Of a stretch of DNA of 64,000 nucleotides, positions 8,453 to 18,286 are shown in pieces (position 1 is the first letter of the stretch; every line of letters begins with the position of its first letter). A program made the position numbers and the translations under genes. The notes below the pieces were generated by a model. It saw only the letters and a program-made list of their open reading frames with translations, made no database searches and was not told the origin of the DNA. Source of the DNA: Betaproteobacteria bacterium (lineage in GTDB: Bacteria; Pseudomonadota; Gammaproteobacteria; Burkholderiales; Burkholderiaceae_C); the NCBI GenBank assembly GCA_016716535.1, contig JADJWD010000006.1:124001-188000 (forward strand), written 5' to 3'.

Positions 8453-8474
8453 GGGGCCTGTTCCTCCAGCAATC

Positions 8475-8574
8475 CGTTCGGGCTGAGCTTGTCGAAGCCC
8501 TGCTCCCCGTTCGGGCTGAGCTTGTCGAAGCCCTGATGCGAGTCCACGAGCGCTTCGACAGGCTCAGCGCGAAC
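8475..8574. repeat. three copies of a dispersed palindromic repeat (hemC/hemD spacer)
   Basis: Two direct copies of CGTTCGGGCTGAGCTTGTCG plus AAGCCC (8475-8500, 8508-8533) are followed by one inverted copy (8551-8574, GCTTCGACAGGCTCAGCGCG plus AAC). The inverted copy can pair with either direct copy to form a long hairpin just downstream of hemC. The same family recurs at 17814-17881 and 25019-25086, always at gene ends. Confidence 0.85.
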
Positions 8575-8581
8575 TCCCGAT

Positions 8582-9523
8582 TCAACCCGCCACCAGATAC
8601 CCCGCCGCGCCCGCAGCCATCAGCTTGGCCGCCACCGCCTGGCCAAGCGCCTGCGCGGCCTCAGCGTCGGCCACCACGGCTTCGTCGGCGGCACGCAGCA
8701 GCGGCTGCGTCGGATCATCCACATGGCCGAGCGCCGCTTCGATCAGCAGCCGCTCACCCGCCCAGCGTGCATGCGCGGCCAGCGGCATGCTGCAGCTGCC
8801 GCCGAGCGTGCGCGACACGGCTCGCTCGGCCAGCGCCGCGAACTCGGTGGCGTGGTGCGTCGTCTGCGCCAGCAGCGCGCGCAGCGCCGTCGCGTCCTCG
8901 CGCACCTCGAGGCCGAGCGCACCCTGGCCTGCGGCCGGAATCATCTGCCGCACGTCGAACGTGCCGCGGATGCGCGCCGCGAGCCCCAGCCGCGTCAGCC
9001 CCGCCGCAGCGAGCACGATCGCGTCGTAGCCGCCTTCGTCGAGTTTGCGCAGCCGCGTGTCGAGGTTGCCGCGCAGCGGCTGGATGTCGAGATCGGGGCG
9101 CAGCGCCAGCAGTTGCGCCTGCCGGCGCAGGCTCGAAGTGCCGACCCGTGCGCCTTGCGGCAGGTCGGCCAGCGCCCCGTAGCGGTTGGAGACGAACGCG
9201 TCGCGCGGGTCCTCGCGCTCCCACACCGCGGCGAGCACGAAGCCGGCGGGCAGGTCCATCGGCACGTCCTTCAGCGAATGCACGGCGAGCTGCGCGCGGC
9301 CTTCCTCGAGCGCCGTCTCCAGCTCCTTGACGAAGAGGCCCTTGCCGCCGACTTTCGACAGCGTGCGGTCGAGGATCTGGTCGCCGCGCGTCGTCATGCC
9401 GAGGAGGTCGACCTCGAGCCCGAAGCGTTCGACGAGCACGCCGCGCACGTGCTCCGCCTGCCACAGCGCGAGCCGGCTTTCGCGCGTGGCGATGAGGATG
9501 CGGGAGCCGCTGGCCTGGTTCAT
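8582..9523 (-). CDS. hemC: Hydroxymethylbilane synthase (porphobilinogen deaminase)
   Basis: 313 residues from the ATG at 9523. The N-terminal ILIATRESRLALWQAEHV, then GDQILDRTLSKVGGKGLFVK, HSLKDVPMDLPAGF and GTSSLRRQAQLLALRPD are the standard PBG deaminase blocks. The cysteine in LGGSCSMPLAAHA (near residue 240) is where the dipyrromethane cofactor attaches. The enzyme polymerises four porphobilinogens to hydroxymethylbilane in the cytoplasm. It is the first gene of hemC-hemD-hemX-hemY on the minus strand and diverges from ppc across 136 bp, which should hold both promoters. A longer upstream frame starting at 9628 lacks family residues and was not used. Confidence 0.97.
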   Translation of the reverse strand: MNQASGSRILIATRESRLALWQAEHVRGVLVERFGLEVDLLGMTTRGDQILDRTLSKVGGKGLFVKELETALEEGRAQLAVHSLKDVPMDLPAGFVLAAVWEREDPRDAFVSNRYGALADLPQGARVGTSSLRRQAQLLALRPDLDIQPLRGNLDTRLRKLDEGGYDAIVLAAAGLTRLGLAARIRGTFDVRQMIPAAGQGALGLEVREDATALRALLAQTTHHATEFAALAERAVSRTLGGSCSMPLAAHARWAGERLLIEAALGHVDDPTQPLLRAADEAVVADAEAAQALGQAVAAKLMAAGAAGYLVAG

Positions 9524-9631
9524 GCACCGGATTATCGCCAGGGGCTTTGCCTCGGCACGGAGCGTGGGCTGATGAGGGCACGTTCGTCCGCCGCCCGGCC
9601 ACTGTCGAAGCGCGTCACCGCGGCACAATCG

Positions 9632-9644
9632 GTAACCTGGTTAC
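9632..9644. repeat. short palindrome before ppc
   Basis: GTAACC and GGTTAC face each other across a single T, 15 bp upstream of the ppc start codon. It could be an operator or a small hairpin near the ribosome binding site; nothing else supports a function. Confidence 0.35.
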
Positions 9645-9659
9645 GAGCGAAAGCCCACG

Positions 9660-12557
9660 ATGACAAGAACCGCCCGCGCCGTGAAGAAGCCCGCCGCCCT
9701 CCGCCGGAGCGCATCAAGCACCTCGGCCGCAGCCACCGCCGCCGACGCCGCCGCGAAGAACCGGCCGCTCGTCGAGGACATCCGGTTACTCGGCCGCATC
9801 CTGGGCGACGTCATCCGAGAGCAGGAAGGCACCGCCGCCTTCGAGCTGATCGAGCGCATCCGCCAGCTCTCGGTGGCTTTCCGCCTGAAGGCCGACGCGA
9901 GCGCCGGCCGCGTGCTCGACCGGCTGCTGAAGAACCTCAGCGCCGACCAGACGGTGACGGTGATCCGCGCCTTCAGCTACTTCAGCCACCTGGCCAACAT
10001 CGCCGAGGACCGCCACCACCTGCGCCGCCGCGCCGTGCACGAGCGCGAAGGCCATCAGCAGGAGGGCTCGCTCGCGCTCGCCTTCGAGCGCCTGCAGCGC
10101 GCCGGCGTGCGCGCCAGCGAGGTGGCCGAGATGCTGGCGCGCGCGCACATCTCGCCGGTGCTCACCGCCCACCCCACCGAGGTGCAGCGCAAGAGCATCC
10201 TCGACGCCGAGCGCGCGGTCGCGCAGCTGCTCGCCGAGCGCGAAGGCCCGTGGATGACGCCCGAGCGGCTCGCCGACAACGAAGCGCTGATCCGTGCCCG
10301 CGTCACGCAGCTGTGGCAGACGCGCATGCTGCGCACGACGCGGCTGGCGGTGGCCGACGAGATCGAGAACGTGCTCTCGTACTACCCGGTGACGTTCCTA
10401 CGCGAGCTGCCGCGGCTGTATCGCGAGATCGAACGCCTGCTGCCCGGGCACGCGGTCGCACCTTTCCTGCGCATGGGGCACTGGATCGGCGGCGACCGCG
10501 ACGGCAACCCGAACGTCGGTGCCGCGACACTGAAGCACGCGCTCGCGCGGCAGGCCGAGGTGGCGCTGCGCTTCTACCTCACCGAGGTGCACGAGCTCGG
10601 CGCCGAACTGTCGCTGTCGGGCACGCTGGTGGGCGTCGAGCCGACGGTCGTCGCGCTGGCCGAGCGTGCGCGCGACACCAATCCGCACCGCGAGGACGAA
10701 CCGTATCGGCGCGCGCTGATCGGCATCTACGCGCGGTTGGCGGCGACGCTGGCGCGGCTGACCGGCACCGAGGCGCTGCGCCACGCCGTCGCGCCGCAGG
10801 ACCCGTATGCGGGGCCCGACGCGCTGCTCGCCGACCTCGAGGTGATCGCTGCATCGCTGAAGCGGCATCACGCCGATGCGCTGGTGGCGCCGCGGTTGGC
10901 GCCGCTGGTGCGCGCCGTGCAGGTGTTCGGCTTCCACCTCGCCACACTCGACCTGCGCCAAAGCTCCGACAAGCACGAAGCGGTGGTGGCCGAGCTGATG
11001 CGCGCCGCGCGCATCGAGCCCGACTATGCGGCGCTGCCCGAGGCGGCGCGGCGCGAGCGGCTGCTCGCCGTGCTGGCCGACGCGCGCGGGCTGCGCGTGC
11101 GCGGCGCGGTCTACTCGGAGCTGGCGCGCGCCGAGCTCGACGTGTTCGAGACGGCGCGCGAGGCGCTCGAACGTTACGGCCGCGGCGCGATCCGCCACTA
11201 CATCATCAGCCACACCGAGGAGGTGAGCGACCTGCTCGAAGTGCTGGTGCTGCAGAAGGAATGCGGGCTGCTCGAAGGGGTGATCGACGGCCGCGTCGAC
11301 CAAGACGACGGCGATCGTGCCCGCGCCGCGCTGATCGTCGTGCCGCTGTTCGAGACGATCGGCGACTTGCGCCGCAGCGAAGCGATCATGCGCGAGTTCT
11401 ACGCGCTGCCCGGCATCACCGAACTCGTCGTCGCCAGCGGCGCCGAGCAGGACGTGATGCTCGGCTACAGCGACAGCAACAAGGACGGCGGCTTCTTCAC
11501 CAGCAACTGGGAGCTGTACCGCGCCGAGACGGCGCTGGTGCAGATGTTCGCTGTGCTGCACGAGCGGCACGGCATCACGCTGCGCCTGTTCCACGGGCGC
11601 GGCGGCACGGTGGGGCGCGGCGGCGGCCCGAGCTACCAGGCCATCCTCGCGCAGCCGCCGGGCACGGTGAACGGGCAGATCCGCCTCACCGAGCAAGGCG
11701 AGGTGATCGGCTCGAAGTACGCCAACCCCGAGATCGGCCGGCGCAACCTCGAGACGCTGGTCGCGGCGACGGTCGAGGCGACGCTGCTGCACCCGACCCG
11801 CGCCGCGCCGCGCGCGTTTCTCGATGCCGCGGCCGAGCTCAGCGCCGCGAGCATGGCCGCCTACCGCCGGCTCGTCTACGAGACGCCGGGCTTCACCGAC
11901 TACTTCTTCGCCGCAACGCCGATCCGCGAGATCGCCGAGCTGCACATCGGCTCGCGGCCGGCGATGCGTCCGAAGGATGGACCCGAGGGCGCCGCGCGCA
12001 GCTCGCGCGCGATCGAAAACCTGCGCGCGATCCCGTGGAGCTTCTCGTGGGGCCAGGCGCGCATGGCGCTGCCCGGGTGGCTGGGCTTCGGCAGCGCGCT
12101 CGAGGCCTTCGTCGGCGGGCTCGATGCGCCGTCAGCCGAGCGGCTCGATCTTCTGCGGCGCATGCACCGGCAGTGGCCGTTCTTCCGCACGCTGCTGTCC
12201 AACCTGGACATGGTGCTCGCCAAGAGCGACCTGCGCATCGCCGCGCGTTACGTCGAACTCGTCGAAGACCGCGCGCTCGGCCGGCGCATCTTCGGCCAGC
12301 TGAAGGCCGAGTGGCAGCGCGCCGTCGACGCACTGGCGCTCGTCACCGGCGAGAGCGAGCGGCTGCAATCGAACCCCGCGCTGGCACGCTCGATCGCGCA
12401 CCGCTTCCCGTATCTCGACCCGCTGAACCATCTGCAGGTCGAACTGCTGCGCCGCTACCGCAACCGGCGCGAAGGCGCGACTGGCGTCGATCGGTTGCAG
12501 CGCGGCATCCACCTGTCGATCAACGGGATCGCGGCGGGGTTGCGGAATACGGGGTGA
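9660..12557 (+). CDS. ppc: Phosphoenolpyruvate carboxylase
   Basis: 965 residues. It makes oxaloacetate from PEP and bicarbonate, the main anaplerotic feed to the citrate cycle. Clear family blocks are VLTAHPTEVQRKSI (about residue 167, with the active-site His), GHWIGGDRDGNPNVG, the DLRQSSDKHE stretch, MLGYSDSNKDGGF and FHGRGGTVGRGGGPSY (substrate and bicarbonate binding), and the C-terminal INGIAAGLRNTG, whose end is invariant. The first 35 residues are a basic, Ala/Ser-rich extension not needed by the family, so translation might begin slightly later, but no better start is obvious. It diverges from hemC and ends 3 bp from the convergent aldehyde dehydrogenase gene. Confidence 0.98.
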   Translation: MTRTARAVKKPAALRRSASSTSAAATAADAAAKNRPLVEDIRLLGRILGDVIREQEGTAAFELIERIRQLSVAFRLKADASAGRVLDRLLKNLSADQTVTVIRAFSYFSHLANIAEDRHHLRRRAVHEREGHQQEGSLALAFERLQRAGVRASEVAEMLARAHISPVLTAHPTEVQRKSILDAERAVAQLLAEREGPWMTPERLADNEALIRARVTQLWQTRMLRTTRLAVADEIENVLSYYPVTFLRELPRLYREIERLLPGHAVAPFLRMGHWIGGDRDGNPNVGAATLKHALARQAEVALRFYLTEVHELGAELSLSGTLVGVEPTVVALAERARDTNPHREDEPYRRALIGIYARLAATLARLTGTEALRHAVAPQDPYAGPDALLADLEVIAASLKRHHADALVAPRLAPLVRAVQVFGFHLATLDLRQSSDKHEAVVAELMRAARIEPDYAALPEAARRERLLAVLADARGLRVRGAVYSELARAELDVFETAREALERYGRGAIRHYIISHTEEVSDLLEVLVLQKECGLLEGVIDGRVDQDDGDRARAALIVVPLFETIGDLRRSEAIMREFYALPGITELVVASGAEQDVMLGYSDSNKDGGFFTSNWELYRAETALVQMFAVLHERHGITLRLFHGRGGTVGRGGGPSYQAILAQPPGTVNGQIRLTEQGEVIGSKYANPEIGRRNLETLVAATVEATLLHPTRAAPRAFLDAAAELSAASMAAYRRLVYETPGFTDYFFAATPIREIAELHIGSRPAMRPKDGPEGAARSSRAIENLRAIPWSFSWGQARMALPGWLGFGSALEAFVGGLDAPSAERLDLLRRMHRQWPFFRTLLSNLDMVLAKSDLRIAARYVELVEDRALGRRIFGQLKAEWQRAVDALALVTGESERLQSNPALARSIAHRFPYLDPLNHLQVELLRRYRNRREGATGVDRLQRGIHLSINGIAAGLRNTG

Positions 12558-12560
12558 TTC

Positions 12561-13988
12561 CTACCTCGACAAGAACGCCAGCATCCTCTCCGCGAACTTG
12601 CCGTAGGGCGGCGCCAGCAGCTTCGTCGTCGGCCAGCGCGACTGGTGAAACACCGGGCGCAGCTTCGAGAAGGTCTCGAAGCCCTCGCGGCCGTGGTAGT
12701 GGCCCATGCCGGATTCGCCGATGCCGCCGAACGGCAGGTCGTGCTGCGCGACATGGAACAGCGCGTCGTTGATCGACACGCCGCCGGACATCACACGCGT
12801 GACGAGCTGTTCCTGCCGCTGGCGGTCGTGGCTGAAGGGGTACAGCGCCAGCGGCCGCGGCCCGGCATTGATGCGCGCGATGACCTCGTCGAGCGTGTCG
12901 TACGGCAGCACCGGCAGCAGCGGGCCGAAGATCTCGCGCTGCATCAGTTCGCAATCGGCCGGCGCGTCGAGCACGAGGTGCGGCGCGATCTTGCGCGTGG
13001 CCGCGTCGTACGCCGGCCCGGGAATCAGCGGCACCAAACGCGCGCCGCGCCGCGCCGCGTCGTCCATCGCCGCGCGCAGGCGCTCGAACGAACGCTGATC
13101 GATGATCGACGTGAAGTCGGGCGACGCGATCGACGCGTACAGCTTCGGTACGACGGCCGCGGCGGCGCTCACGAAGGCATCCACCTGCGCGCTCGGCACG
13201 AAGACGTGGTCGACCGTCGTGCAGATCTGCCCGGCGTTCAGGCACTTGACCTGCAGGATGCGCTCGGCCGCGGTGGCGAGCGGGAAGTCGTCGCAGACGA
13301 CCGCCGGCGCCTTGCCGCCGAGTTCGAGCGTCACCGGGCACAGGTTGCTCGCCGCCGCGGCCATCACCGCGCGGCCGGTCGTGCCCGAGCCGGTGAAGAG
13401 CAGATGGTCGAACGGCAGCTTGGAGAACTCGATACCGACGCCGCCCGTCTCGTCGAAGAACTGCAGCACGTCGCCCGGGAAGTAATGCGGGATGCGCTCG
13501 ATCAGCAGGCGCGCGAGGTGGCGCGAGTTCTCGCTCATCTTCACCATCGCGCGGTTGCCGGCGGCGAGGATGGCCGTCAGCGGCACGAAGCTCAGGTTGA
13601 GCGGGAAGTTCCACGGCACGATGACGCCGACCACGCCCACCGGCTGCGGGATGACGCGGTTGCCAGCGAGGCCGAACGTCATGCGGTCCACCGGCCGGCG
13701 CTGCGGCCGCATCCAGCGGCGAAGGTGGCGTTGCGCGTGCCGTATGCCGTCGACGACGGGCACGATCTCGGCCAGCACCGTCTCGTGCCGCGAGCGGTAG
13801 CCGTAGTCGGCGCTGATCGCCTCGCAGATCGCGTCGCGGTTCTCCTGCACGAAGCGGGCCAGGCGGGCCAGGCGGTCGCGCCGCTCTGCGAGTGTCGGCA
13901 TCGGGTCGGCGAGCCAGGCGGTGCGCTGACGTTCGAGGCACTCGGCGAGCGCCGGCATCTCGGCGGGCTTCGGCAGCGGTTGCAGCAT
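12561..13988 (-). CDS. NAD(P)-dependent aldehyde dehydrogenase, coniferyl-aldehyde dehydrogenase type
   Basis: 475 residues from the ATG at 13988. Class 3-like short ALDH: VVGVIVPWNFPLNLSF (cofactor site), FTGSGTTGRAVM, ELGGKAPAVVCDD with the general-base Glu, and NAGQICTTVDHVFVP with the nucleophilic Cys. Near the C-terminus FGGIGESGMGHYHGREGFETF is the family end block. The HETVLAEIVPVVDGIRHAQRHL N-terminal region and overall length match the CalB/coniferyl-aldehyde dehydrogenase group, which oxidises medium-chain and aromatic aldehydes; the actual substrate is not determined by the sequence. The gene sits between algR and ppc, 160 bp after algR on the same strand in reverse order, so it probably has its own promoter. 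Confidence 0.9.
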   Translation of the reverse strand: MLQPLPKPAEMPALAECLERQRTAWLADPMPTLAERRDRLARLARFVQENRDAICEAISADYGYRSRHETVLAEIVPVVDGIRHAQRHLRRWMRPQRRPVDRMTFGLAGNRVIPQPVGVVGVIVPWNFPLNLSFVPLTAILAAGNRAMVKMSENSRHLARLLIERIPHYFPGDVLQFFDETGGVGIEFSKLPFDHLLFTGSGTTGRAVMAAAASNLCPVTLELGGKAPAVVCDDFPLATAAERILQVKCLNAGQICTTVDHVFVPSAQVDAFVSAAAAVVPKLYASIASPDFTSIIDQRSFERLRAAMDDAARRGARLVPLIPGPAYDAATRKIAPHLVLDAPADCELMQREIFGPLLPVLPYDTLDEVIARINAGPRPLALYPFSHDRQRQEQLVTRVMSGGVSINDALFHVAQHDLPFGGIGESGMGHYHGREGFETFSKLRPVFHQSRWPTTKLLAPPYGKFAERMLAFLSR

Positions 13989-14148
13989 GGCAGGCTCCAA
14001 GGCGCGCCCGGACCGGCGGCCAACGCTCAAGGTTACTTCGGCGAACGGGGCCCCTGTTGCGCGCAAGCAATGACCGGCGACGATTGGGCAGGGTGCCCTA
14101 ACCTCGCCTGTCCGGCGCCTTGACGCGTCGTCGGCCTTGGCGGCCCCG

Positions 14149-15021
14149 TCAACCCTGCGCGCCCTGGCGGTCCTGCCGCCCTGCCCTCACCAGCGCCGCC
14201 TTCACCGAGGCGACCTGCCGCCGCGACACCGCCAGCCACTCGTCGCTGCCAATCGTTCCCCCGCCGGCCACGCGCACGGCCCAGCCGTCGCCGCCGTCGC
14301 CGCTCTCGTCTTCGAGCCCCGGGCGCAGTTCGAGCGCACGGATCGCCGCCAGCGACACGAGCGCGTTGCGGTGCACGCGCAGAAAGCCGGCGCCCAGGCG
14401 CTGCTCGAGGTCGTTGAGCGACTCGTCGACGACGTATTCGCGATCGGCGGTGCGCACGATGACCACCTTGTGCTCGGCGCGCAGGCTCGTGATCTCGGCA
14501 TGCGGCAGGCGCAGCACGCGGCCGCGCTCGTGCAGCAGCAGCACCGGCGGCGTGGCAGCCGGCGTGGTCGTGGCGTCGGCACCCACGGCAGCTGGCGCCG
14601 ATGCGCCACGCGTGCCGACCCACTGCGCGACGCGCGCCAGCGCCTGCTGCAGCCGCTCGCGCCGCACCGGCTTCGTCAGGTAGTCCAGCGCCTGCAGATC
14701 GAAGGCCTTCAACGCGTGCTCGGCGTGCGCGGTGACGAACACCAGCGCCGGCGCGCGCGGCAGCTTGCGTAGCGCCGCGGCCAGCGCCAGCCCGCTCGGG
14801 CCGGGCAGGCCGATGTCGAGCAGCACGGCATCGATGCCGTCGCCGCTGTCGGCGAGCACGGCCTGCGCTTCGGCGGCGGAGGCCGCTTCGGCGACGACTT
14901 GCGCGGCGGGCTGAGCGCCCGCAGCCATTTCATCGACGAGGCGGCGCAACCGCTGCCGCGCCAGCGGCTCGTCGTCGACGAGCAGCAGGCGCAACGGCAG
15001 CGGCGTGTCAGCGAGCGGCAT
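14149..15021 (-). CDS. algR: LytTR-type response regulator (AlgR/LytR family)
   Basis: 290 residues. The receiver domain (about 9-130) begins RLLLVDDEPLARQRLRRLVDE, has the phospho-acceptor Asp in AVLLDIGLPGPSGL and the Lys in ALDYLTKPVRRERL. After an Ala/Thr-rich linker the C-terminal half is a LytTR DNA-binding domain: LPHAEITSLRAEHKVVIVRT, then GAGFLRVHRNALVSLAAI. It partners the histidine kinase encoded 20 bp upstream on the same strand. The order argH / kinase / regulator / hemC follows the AlgZ-AlgR locus of pseudomonads, although here two unrelated genes lie between regulator and hemC. The symbol is by family and synteny; target genes cannot be read from this window. Confidence 0.85.
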   Translation of the reverse strand: MPLADTPLPLRLLLVDDEPLARQRLRRLVDEMAAGAQPAAQVVAEAASAAEAQAVLADSGDGIDAVLLDIGLPGPSGLALAAALRKLPRAPALVFVTAHAEHALKAFDLQALDYLTKPVRRERLQQALARVAQWVGTRGASAPAAVGADATTTPAATPPVLLLHERGRVLRLPHAEITSLRAEHKVVIVRTADREYVVDESLNDLEQRLGAGFLRVHRNALVSLAAIRALELRPGLEDESGDGGDGWAVRVAGGGTIGSDEWLAVSRRQVASVKAALVRAGRQDRQGAQG

Positions 15022-15041
15022 GGCGGCGCATCCCGATCCCC

Positions 15042-16331
15042 TCACGGCGCCGGCAGCATCACCCGCGCCTTGAACACCGGCACCATCGCCCCGCCGGCGG
15101 GGCCGCGCTCCTCGTCGCGCCAGACGTCGCATTGCGCGGCCACGTCGTGCAGCAGGCGCAGGCGCTCGCGCAGGTTGTGCAGCGCCATGCCGCTGCCGGG
15201 CGCGCCGGCTTCGTCGCCGATGCTGTTGGTGACGAGCACCTCGACCTGGCCGCGTTGCCGGGTCGCCTGCACGCGCACCCAGCCGCCGCCGGCCGCGGGC
15301 TCGACGCCGTGGCGCACGGCGTTCTCGACCAGCGGCTGCAGCATCAGCGGCGGCACGCGGGCGCTCGTGGCGCGCGGGTCGATCTGCCAGGCCACCAGCA
15401 GCCGCTCGCCGAAACGCACCTGCTCGATCGCGAGGTAGCGCCGCGCGAGTTCGATCTCCTCGGCCAGCGACACCGACGCGCCGGCATCTGCGAGCGCAAC
15501 GCGGAAGAGTTCCGCCAGGTCCTCGAGCACCGCCTCGGCGCGCGCGGGGTCGACGCGCACGAGCGCGATCGCCGTGTTCAGCGCGTTGAAGAGGAAATGC
15601 GGGCGAATGCGCGACTGCAACTCCGCCAGCCGCGCACTCGCATGTGCCGGCTGCCACAGCCGCGCGCGCACGTCGAGCCACGACCACAACACCGCCGCGA
15701 AGCCGAGCCCGGCCAGCGCCACCGCGGCGGTGCGCAGCGGCTGCGCCGGCGCCGCCAGTTCGGCCCACGCCAGCGGCCACCAGCCGGCCAGCGCCGCGAG
15801 CGCGCCAATCAGGCCGACAACCGCGGCGCGCGCGCCGGCCGGCAGCCGGCGCAGCGGCCGGCCGAGCGCGCAGACGACGACGAGCCACAGCACCGTGCCG
15901 ACGACGCCGGCGAAGGCGAACGCCGCGGCGCGCTCGCCCCACTGCGCCACCGTCTCGGCGCCGGACAACGCCACCAGCGCCAGCACGCCCTGCACGCCGA
16001 GCACGGCGCGCAGCGCCAGCGCCGGGTGGCACACGTCGAACGCCGCTGCGGCTTGCTCGCGCGCGCGCGCCTGCTGCTCGCCCAGCGGGTCGAAGCGCGA
16101 CACCGAAAAGCGCGCCGCGTCGCCGCCGCCCCAGTGCGCGCTGTCGGGCCAGACGCTCGAGGGGCGGCTCGTCGCCGTCGAGTCGAAGCCGGCGTCGGGG
16201 TCGGCATCCGCGGATGGCGCGCGCTCAGCGCGATCAGCGCTGTCAGCACGTTGGGCATCGGAAGCAGCAGGCGGGGCCATCGGGTCGGGCGCGGAGGTTG
16301 CGGCCGGGATAATAAGAAGCGCGGCCTGCAT
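15042..16331 (-). CDS. algZ: LytS/AlgZ-type sensor histidine kinase
   Basis: 429 residues from an ATG at 16331; a longer frame reaches to 16421 but would overlap the argH start. The first 75 residues are polar and Ala/Pro/Asp-rich. About 100-200 hold four hydrophobic segments (for example ALRAVLGVQGVLALVALSG and FAGVVGTVLWLVVVCALG), so it sits in the inner membrane with no large periplasmic domain. The kinase core starts with the His_kinase box SRIRPHFLFNALNTAIAL (phosphorylated His before FLFN), followed by the N box PLMLQPLVENAVRHGVEP and a G-rich GSGMALHNLRERL ATP-lid block. The algR-like gene is 20 bp downstream. The very short divergent region with argH contains a tandem 10-mer that could be a control site. 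Confidence 0.87.
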   Translation of the reverse strand: MQAALLIIPAATSAPDPMAPPAASDAQRADSADRAERAPSADADPDAGFDSTATSRPSSVWPDSAHWGGGDAARFSVSRFDPLGEQQARAREQAAAAFDVCHPALALRAVLGVQGVLALVALSGAETVAQWGERAAAFAFAGVVGTVLWLVVVCALGRPLRRLPAGARAAVVGLIGALAALAGWWPLAWAELAAPAQPLRTAAVALAGLGFAAVLWSWLDVRARLWQPAHASARLAELQSRIRPHFLFNALNTAIALVRVDPARAEAVLEDLAELFRVALADAGASVSLAEEIELARRYLAIEQVRFGERLLVAWQIDPRATSARVPPLMLQPLVENAVRHGVEPAAGGGWVRVQATRQRGQVEVLVTNSIGDEAGAPGSGMALHNLRERLRLLHDVAAQCDVWRDEERGPAGGAMVPVFKARVMLPAP

Positions 16332-16360
16332 GGCCGATCTTGGCCGATCTTGGCCGATAT
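16331..16360. repeat. tandem 10-mer in the algZ/argH divergent region
   Basis: Three head-to-tail copies of TGGCCGATCT, the last reading TGGCCGATAT. They start at the kinase start codon and end 23 bp before the argH ATG. Spacing of exactly one helical turn puts each copy on the same DNA face, which would suit binding of a multimeric regulator. Confidence 0.7.
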
Positions 16361-16383
16361 TGACCCACCCCGAGTCCCCCGCA

Positions 16384-17793
<1,410 letters not shown>

Positions 17794-17813
17794 AGGCGAT
17801 CGAGCCACATAAC

Positions 17814-17881
17814 CGTTCGCGCTGAGCCTGTCGAAGCGCCCGGGGCTCGCACCAGGGCTTCGACAAGCTCAGCACGAACGG
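17814..17881. terminator. inverted repeat pair (REP-like) acting as bidirectional terminator
   Basis: A left copy (17814-17837, CGTTCGCGCTGAGCCTGTCG then AAGC) and a right inverted copy (17856-17881, GGCTTCGACAAGCTCAGCAC then GAACGG) can form a hairpin of about 23 bp with few mismatches. It lies between convergent argH and the 112-residue membrane protein gene. It is built from the same dispersed repeat as 8475-8574 and 25019-25086. Confidence 0.65.
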
Positions 17882-17890
17882 AATTGCTGA

Positions 17891-18229
17891 TCAGCCCGCG
17901 CTCGGCGCCGCCGCGCCTGAGCCGTTCGACTCGCCGCTGAACCAGCCGAGCAGGATCAGCGCCGCGGCGCCGCCGATCGGGAACAGCACCACCGCCAGCG
18001 CCAGCCAGCCGGCCACCGAGCGGCGCAGCCGCCTTGCCGCGATGGCGAGGAAGACCCAGTGCAGCAACAGCGCCGTCGCCAGCACGAGCGCATTGGCGAC
18101 GATCGCCACCGGCGCATCGAGCCAACGCTCGAAGAATGGCGGCAGGAACAGCGCCAGCGCGGCCGTGGCGACGACCAACGCCGCCGTCGATGCAGCAAGC
18201 GCACGTTGCGCGGGTGACTCGTGCGGCAT
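17891..18229 (-). CDS. small membrane protein of unknown function
   Basis: 112 residues. I do not recognise a family. Three hydrophobic segments are visible: about 15-33 (ALVVATAALALFLPPFF), 41-65 (VAIVANALVLATALLLHWVFL) and 72-94 (AGWLALAVVLFPIGGAAALILL), with RRLRRS between the second and third as a cytoplasmic positive patch. The C-terminus is short and polar (SGESNGSGAAAPSAG). The ATG is preceded by GGGAGAG at good spacing. The gene is 57 bp downstream of the second DUF5666 gene on the same strand and could be the last gene of that operon, although a GC-rich dyad (18234-18280) lies between them. Confidence 0.75.
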   Translation of the reverse strand: MPHESPAQRALAASTAALVVATAALALFLPPFFERWLDAPVAIVANALVLATALLLHWVFLAIAARRLRRSVAGWLALAVVLFPIGGAAALILLGWFSGESNGSGAAAPSAG

Positions 18230-18286
18230 GGCGGACTCTCCCGGGCCGACCGGCTTGGCGGCCGCTCCCGGGGGAGTTTAGGAGCG

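Noticed and set aside
12561..14123. Plus-strand frame of 492 codons over the aldehyde dehydrogenase
   Set aside because: Arg/Val/His-rich antisense product; the ALDH on the minus strand has all catalytic motifs.
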